Part shown: in pieces, positions 4,539 to 6,532 of the stretch
Layout of the letters: each line of letters opens with the position of its first letter
Numbering within the stretch: the stretch's first letter is position 1
Assembly (NCBI GenBank): GCA_905199285.1
Contig: CAJKFZ010000145.1
Location: 1 to 6,532 of the forward strand
DNA from: an uncultured Ruminococcus sp.
GTDB taxonomy: Bacteria > Bacillota > Clostridia > Oscillospirales > Ruminococcaceae
DNA length: 6,532 nt
Direction: 5' to 3'
Made by a program: the position numbers and the translations under genes
The notes under the pieces: generated by a model
Database searches by the model: none
Told to the model about the DNA's origin: nothing
What the model saw: only the letters and a program-made list of their open reading frames with translations

Positions 4539-6532
4539 TCATTCTTTCATTCTAAGATCAAGCTGCCTTATTACTTCATTAGCGGCTTCTGTCGGAGACA
4601 TACTGCCTTCTACACATTTCACCCCTGCATCAACAATAATAGTTTCTGTTACTATATCCATAATCACTGGTTCATTAAGGTCATGGATATAATTATCGAA
4701 ATCCTCAACTTCCGCATTCGTCATCCATTCCCAATTCATAGTCGCTTCACGGTTTCCGCACATAGAACTCTCTACAATATTAAAACTGTTATTGTTTACG
4801 TTCTTATTCTTATTATAAAACCATTCAAGTGTGTCTGTATTTACAGGAAAGCCATCTTTATGATTTATCTTTTGATTTTCCACATCAAGAGCAGTTGCAA
4901 TAAATTTCACAGCAGCATTTTTATTTTTTCCAGCCTCAATAATCCCCAGATTACAAGTGGGAATAAACAGCTTATCATTATCTCCTATACCGTATTTTAT
5001 CTCTATGTCAGAAGGAACACTCAGTGTATCAATAGAAGTTATCAGATTAAGATCAGCTTCAAAGGTGTTTATAGTTCCTAAAGCTAAAGTATGGTCATCT
5101 AATAGAGCTGAATCTACTCTTGTTGCAAATATATATTCATTTTCTATGTGCTGACTAGCCATACTATAACTAATTGGATTTGATTGATTCTGAGAATTGT
5201 TATATATACGCTCACAGCTGTCAAACATTTCTTCAAGCTTATCCTTATTAACGTCACCATTATCGATTACATTATTACCCTCATAAATAAGTCCAAGTTT
5301 TATGGCAACTTCAGGACTCTCAACATATATTATCGGGTAAGGATCGTCATATTTTTCACGATATTCTTCAACTTTATCAGCAATATCTTCTAAGCATTTT
5401 ATTGTTTCTACTTCCTCTGAGTGTATACCTACAGCTGGTATGCGAAATCTACAAGCCACACTGTATATGCTATCACTTTTTTTATTCCACTTCGCAACAT
5501 TATCCAGAAGCGTTCCGTTCGGATTCCATATTTCTTCACTTTCCGATAAATCAACAAGCATATTTTTATCAATATAATTGTCTATATCTATTCCATCAAG
5601 CATAATAACATCCGGTGCATTGCCTGAAAGTATCTGAGTGGTAAGATCCTTCATGGCATCGTCATACGTTATACCATTTCTCATACCTACTTGATAATCT
5701 ATCTTTATATTCCTGTTTGATGTAGCAAAATTTCTTATTGACTGAGAAAGCGTATCATTTTTTTCAAGACTGTATATTGTCAGAACTGACGAAACTTTTG
5801 TTACAAGATCAGGATCATATCGGTATTTCAGTATTTTTCCGTCTTTAAATGCAGCATAAATAGTATCATCTTCACTGTAAATTATTGATGATAATTCAAG
5901 CGAAGGATCGCCAAGGCTGCATACTGTTCCATCAATAAGCTGTTCTATTTGATTTCCGTTCATTACATAACGAAATATTCCTTCTGAACAAGCAATATAA
6001 ATAGAATTATTCTCTCCGGAACACATATCGAAAGTAATAATATCATCATTTTGACTACCATTTCTTTCAGAGAAAAAATCTGAAAGGATCTGTGGAACAT
6101 CCATTTCTTTTTCATTTTTGTAATCATACATATGAGTACCGTTTTCATCAACAATAATAATATTATCTCCGATGACATCCATTACTTTTGTTTCAAATCC
6201 GACACTCATAATAGGCTTTACAGAATAATTTGTAAGACTGACCACACTAAGCTTTCCATCATTTGTAACAAAGAGCTTTCCGTCAGATGAAAATTCAGCA
6301 GAACCAATATAACCAGATACGTTCAGTTTATTTTTTTCTCCTTTGGTGTCAACAAAATAATAACTTACTTCTTTAGATGAATCACTAAATAATCGTATCA
6401 AATAACCTGCATCAGATGCAGCAATTATTTCTGAAAAATCGTAGTCTGATTCTTTCATTATAATATCTGAATCTTTTAAAAAACTCTTTCCATCTTCTGA
6501 TAAACAATATTTTTCATTTGCTCCTGTATCAA
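4539..6532 (-). CDS. Propeller-fused extracellular solute-binding protein (5' end beyond window)
   Basis: The reading frame is open to the right edge (first full codon at 6528-6530), so the N-terminus and any signal peptide or lipobox lie outside the window. An internal ATG at 6456-6458 is unlikely to be the true start because the protein continues through it. Counting from that Met, residues 1 to about 220 contain repeated short strand-turn units with Gly/Asp turns (KLFVTNDGKLSVVSL, IIIVDENGTHMYDY, SIYIACSEGIFRYV, TIYAAFKDGKILKY), typical of a beta-propeller. Residues from about 225 to 639 look like a family-1 solute-binding protein (SBP_bac_1): it opens with VLTIYSL, then SGNAPDVIMLD at 278-288, an NLGIIEAGKNKNAAVKFI stretch at 503-520 and a C-terminal MSPTEAANEVIRQL helix. 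The gene stops 4 nt before the first permease, so it should deliver substrate to those permeases at the outer membrane face. The ligand cannot be read from sequence; a sugar or peptide/glycopeptide is plausible. The fusion to a propeller is uncommon for CUT1 binding proteins. Confidence 0.85.
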   Translation of the reverse strand, partial: DTGANEKYCLSEDGKSFLKDSDIIMKESDYDFSEIIAASDAGYLIRLFSDSSKEVSYYFVDTKGEKNKLNVSGYIGSAEFSSDGKLFVTNDGKLSVVSLTNYSVKPIMSVGFETKVMDVIGDNIIIVDENGTHMYDYKNEKEMDVPQILSDFFSERNGSQNDDIITFDMCSGENNSIYIACSEGIFRYVMNGNQIEQLIDGTVCSLGDPSLELSSIIYSEDDTIYAAFKDGKILKYRYDPDLVTKVSSVLTIYSLEKNDTLSQSIRNFATSNRNIKIDYQVGMRNGITYDDAMKDLTTQILSGNAPDVIMLDGIDIDNYIDKNMLVDLSESEEIWNPNGTLLDNVAKWNKKSDSIYSVACRFRIPAVGIHSEEVETIKCLEDIADKVEEYREKYDDPYPIIYVESPEVAIKLGLIYEGNNVIDNGDVNKDKLEEMFDSCERIYNNSQNQSNPISYSMASQHIENEYIFATRVDSALLDDHTLALGTINTFEADLNLITSIDTLSVPSDIEIKYGIGDNDKLFIPTCNLGIIEAGKNKNAAVKFIATALDVENQKINHKDGFPVNTDTLEWFYNKNKNVNNNSFNIVESSMCGNREATMNWEWMTNAEVEDFDNYIHDLNEPVIMDIVTETIIVDAGVKCVEGSMSPTEAANEVIRQLDLRMKE
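5787..6532 (-). other. Beta-propeller-like region of the binding protein
   Basis: This part encodes at least four blade-like repeats, each a pair of hydrophobic strands joined by a polar Gly/Asp/Asn turn, of the form 'xIYxAxxDGxIxxY'. It precedes the solute-binding domain. Because the gene continues beyond the right edge, further blades may lie outside. The propeller assignment comes from the repeat pattern only; no closing blade or fold-specific motif is visible. It could instead be a looser WD40/PQQ/NHL-type sensor repeat. Confidence 0.55.

Noticed and set aside
4683..5081. Plus-strand open frame of 132 codons opposite the binding protein
   Set aside because: It is antisense to the conserved solute-binding domain, with an Ile/Phe-rich composition expected from reading the complementary strand and no family motifs.
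5963..6178. Minus-strand 71-codon frame within the binding protein gene
   Set aside because: It is a shifted frame inside the propeller region, and its Met/Ile/Leu-rich sequence has no motif; the overlapping main frame is clearly the real one.
1..6532. CRISPR array, tRNA/rRNA, insertion sequence or attachment site
   Set aside because: No regularly spaced repeats, no tRNA-like or rRNA segments, no transposase motifs and no terminal inverted repeats were seen on either strand.

Overview
The window is AT-rich and every supportable gene lies on the minus strand, so transcription runs right to left. Clear AAGGAG-type ribosome binding sites, ATG starts, 2-4 nt gaps between genes and the protein families present all suggest a low-GC Clostridia genome, probably a gut Ruminococcus/Lachnospiraceae relative. 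That taxonomic guess rests on style and family resemblance, not on a marker gene.

Right part (about 6532 to 2832): a tightly packed ABC transport cassette. It starts with a large protein, cut off by the right edge, whose N-terminal part looks like a beta-propeller and whose C-terminal part is a family-1 extracellular solute-binding domain. Two CUT1-type (MalF/MalG-like) permeases with intact EAA loops follow. No ATPase is present.

Middle (2828 to 1422): only 3 nt downstream of the second permease is a membrane-anchored HlyD-type adaptor. It has two similar N-terminal and two similar C-terminal lipoyl/barrel-sandwich half motifs, as if the adaptor module had been duplicated. An efflux-type adaptor embedded in an importer-type cassette is the most unusual intact arrangement here.

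Left part (1400 to 1): remains of a nonribosomal peptide synthetase-like locus. A stand-alone adenylation gene has kept motifs A1-A2 and A7-A10 but lost A3-A5 through an out-of-frame internal deletion, and it also has an in-frame TAA. Overlapping its end by 14 nt is a 179-residue formyltransferase with an intact Asn-His-Asp active-site set. In the same reading frame after it come six stop codons in a very AT-rich stretch, and then the start of a second adenylation domain that runs off the left edge. The F-then-A order matches the formylating initiation module known from linear gramicidin synthetase LgrA, so this looks like a broken F-A initiation module.

Overall the window reads as one operon: a substrate-binding/permease/adaptor envelope complex upstream of formyl-peptide biosynthetic genes. 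The transport half looks intact and the biosynthetic half is decayed. Whether the transporter served the peptide product is inference.
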